From positions 2,084,001-2,148,000 of the forward strand of contig NZ_CP117416.1 of NCBI RefSeq assembly GCF_028606985.1: 64,000 bases of DNA, read 5' to 3'. This stretch comes from Paenibacillus kyungheensis. Lineage in GTDB: Bacteria; Bacillota; Bacilli; Paenibacillales; Paenibacillaceae. The translations under genes were made by a program, and so were the position numbers. This document shows positions 63,372 through 64,000 of this stretch, piece by piece. How positions within the stretch are numbered: the stretch's first letter is position 1; each line of letters opens with the position of its first letter. The notes under the pieces are model-generated. The model saw nothing but the letters and a program-made list of their open reading frames with translations, was not told the DNA's origin and did no database searches.

Positions 63372-64000
63372 TTGCTGTTATCGCTCCACTGCTCGGCGTT
63401 TACCTTGTTTTACGCAGACAGGTATTAATGGCTGATACGCTTTCTCACGTATCTTTGGCAGGCGTAGCGATAGGTGCTGTACTTGGTTTCAACCCATCAA
63501 TTGGTGGATTTATTATCGCTTTATTAGGCTCATTGATTATCGAACGATTAAGACGTAATTTTCGTGGATATGGAGAAGTATCTGTTGCTGTGATTATGAC
63601 AGGTGGTCTAGCACTGGCATTGGTATTAATGAGTATGAGCTCATCGTTAACCCGTAGCTTTAGTTCTTATCTCTTTGGTTCGATTGTAGCCGTCAGCACC
63701 ACGCAACTATGGATTATAGGCACTGTCTTTGCACTTGTTATTATTTACTGGGTGAGTATGAGACGTCCATTATATAACCTAACATTTGATGAAGAAACTG
63801 CACAGATCGGTGGTACTCATGTACGCTGGTTATCACAGACATTTGCTGTATTAACAGGAATGACCGTAGCAGCAGCGATGCCGATTGTAGGCGTGTTGTT
63901 AGTATCTGCTTTGATGGCTTTACCGGCTGCTCTAGCGCTTCGATTTGCCAAAGGATTTACATCTGCACTTATTATTGCTGTAGCGATTGGTCTGATCGGC
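63317..64000 (+). CDS. znuB: Zinc ABC importer permease (3' truncated)
   Basis: Membrane subunit of the zinc importer, 228 residues visible before the right edge. ATG 63317 with GGAGG just upstream gives MGMFDYEFMQRAFWAGGMIAV. Signature of the ZnuB/MntB/TroC family: LRRQVLMADTLSHVSLAGVAIG, then LFGSIVAVSTTQLW and GTHVRWLSQTF; about seven hydrophobic segments are visible. The reading frame overlaps the end of znuC by 55 bp, so the two are translationally linked. Regulated with znuC. Confidence 0.93.
   Translation, partial: MGMFDYEFMQRAFWAGGMIAVIAPLLGVYLVLRRQVLMADTLSHVSLAGVAIGAVLGFNPSIGGFIIALLGSLIIERLRRNFRGYGEVSVAVIMTGGLALALVLMSMSSSLTRSFSSYLFGSIVAVSTTQLWIIGTVFALVIIYWVSMRRPLYNLTFDEETAQIGGTHVRWLSQTFAVLTGMTVAAAMPIVGVLLVSALMALPAALALRFAKGFTSALIIAVAIGLIG

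Noticed and set aside
1-64000. CRISPR arrays, insertion sequences, prophage or integrase genes
   Set aside because: None seen: no regularly spaced repeat series, no transposase- or integrase-like protein, no phage structural genes.

Overview
The window is low-GC Gram-positive DNA (about 40% GC by eye). It has strong AGGAGG-type ribosome sites, several TTG/GTG starts, lipobox lipoproteins, an S-layer-homology protein, sugar ABC importers without their own ATPase, and Bacillales-type Fur, Zur, LacI and Bm3R1/FatR operators. It most resembles Paenibacillus or a close relative; this is inferred from gene content, not from a marker gene. No rRNA, CRISPR array, insertion sequence or prophage was seen, and no convincing tRNA.

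Layout. 1-6.6 kb: an ABC importer cut by the left edge (ATPase, binding lipoprotein, permease), two unrecognised beta-rich proteins, a CehA/McbA-type PHP metallohydrolase and a GntR regulator, probably one catabolic operon for an unknown substrate. 6.6-11.5 kb: an iron region with a Fur-controlled ABC exporter, an AraC regulator fused to a siderophore-binding domain (Btr-like) and an orphan siderophore-binding lipoprotein; each of the three has a Fur box. 11.6-15.3 kb: acetyltransferase, SLH protein, lactonase and small conserved proteins. 15.3-23.8 kb: a LacI regulator with two operators, two tandem paralogous sugar-binding lipoproteins, two permeases and a GH94 disaccharide phosphorylase: import plus phosphorolysis of a beta-glucobiose-type sugar. 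23.9-34.3 kb: secreted metalloprotease, ElaA, the odhA-odhB pair, a small tyrosine phosphatase, a sugar/H+ symporter, a CYTH protein and a DIP1984 protein.

34.3-45 kb: a probable structured RNA, a Fur-controlled nitroreductase/NIPSNAP pair, metE with inverted repeats in its leader, a membrane protein, an SDR, an MFS pump, a methyltransferase, an aldehyde dehydrogenase and an HxlR regulator. 45.4-53.6 kb: unknown proteins, an SDR, a DUF1992 protein, HrpB helicase, a YflT-type stress protein and an acyltransferase. 53.7-57.6 kb: a FatR/Bm3R1 repressor with a 20-bp palindromic operator and a CYP102 (P450 BM3-type) fused monooxygenase. 57.6-62.4 kb: a homologue of the replication terminator protein RTP behind two 30-bp direct repeats exactly 200 bp apart, then Gfo/Idh dehydrogenase, aldose epimerase and alkaline phosphatase. 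62.5-64 kb: a Zur-controlled zinc importer (ATPase and permease) cut by the right edge.

The most promising lead is the RTP-like gene. The motif shared by the two long repeats recurs in the gene's own promoter, which suggests a binding-site array (Ter-like or autoregulatory). Second is the roughly 300-nt intergenic region after the DIP1984 gene, which has mutually exclusive pairings, a tRNA-like T-arm and a terminator.
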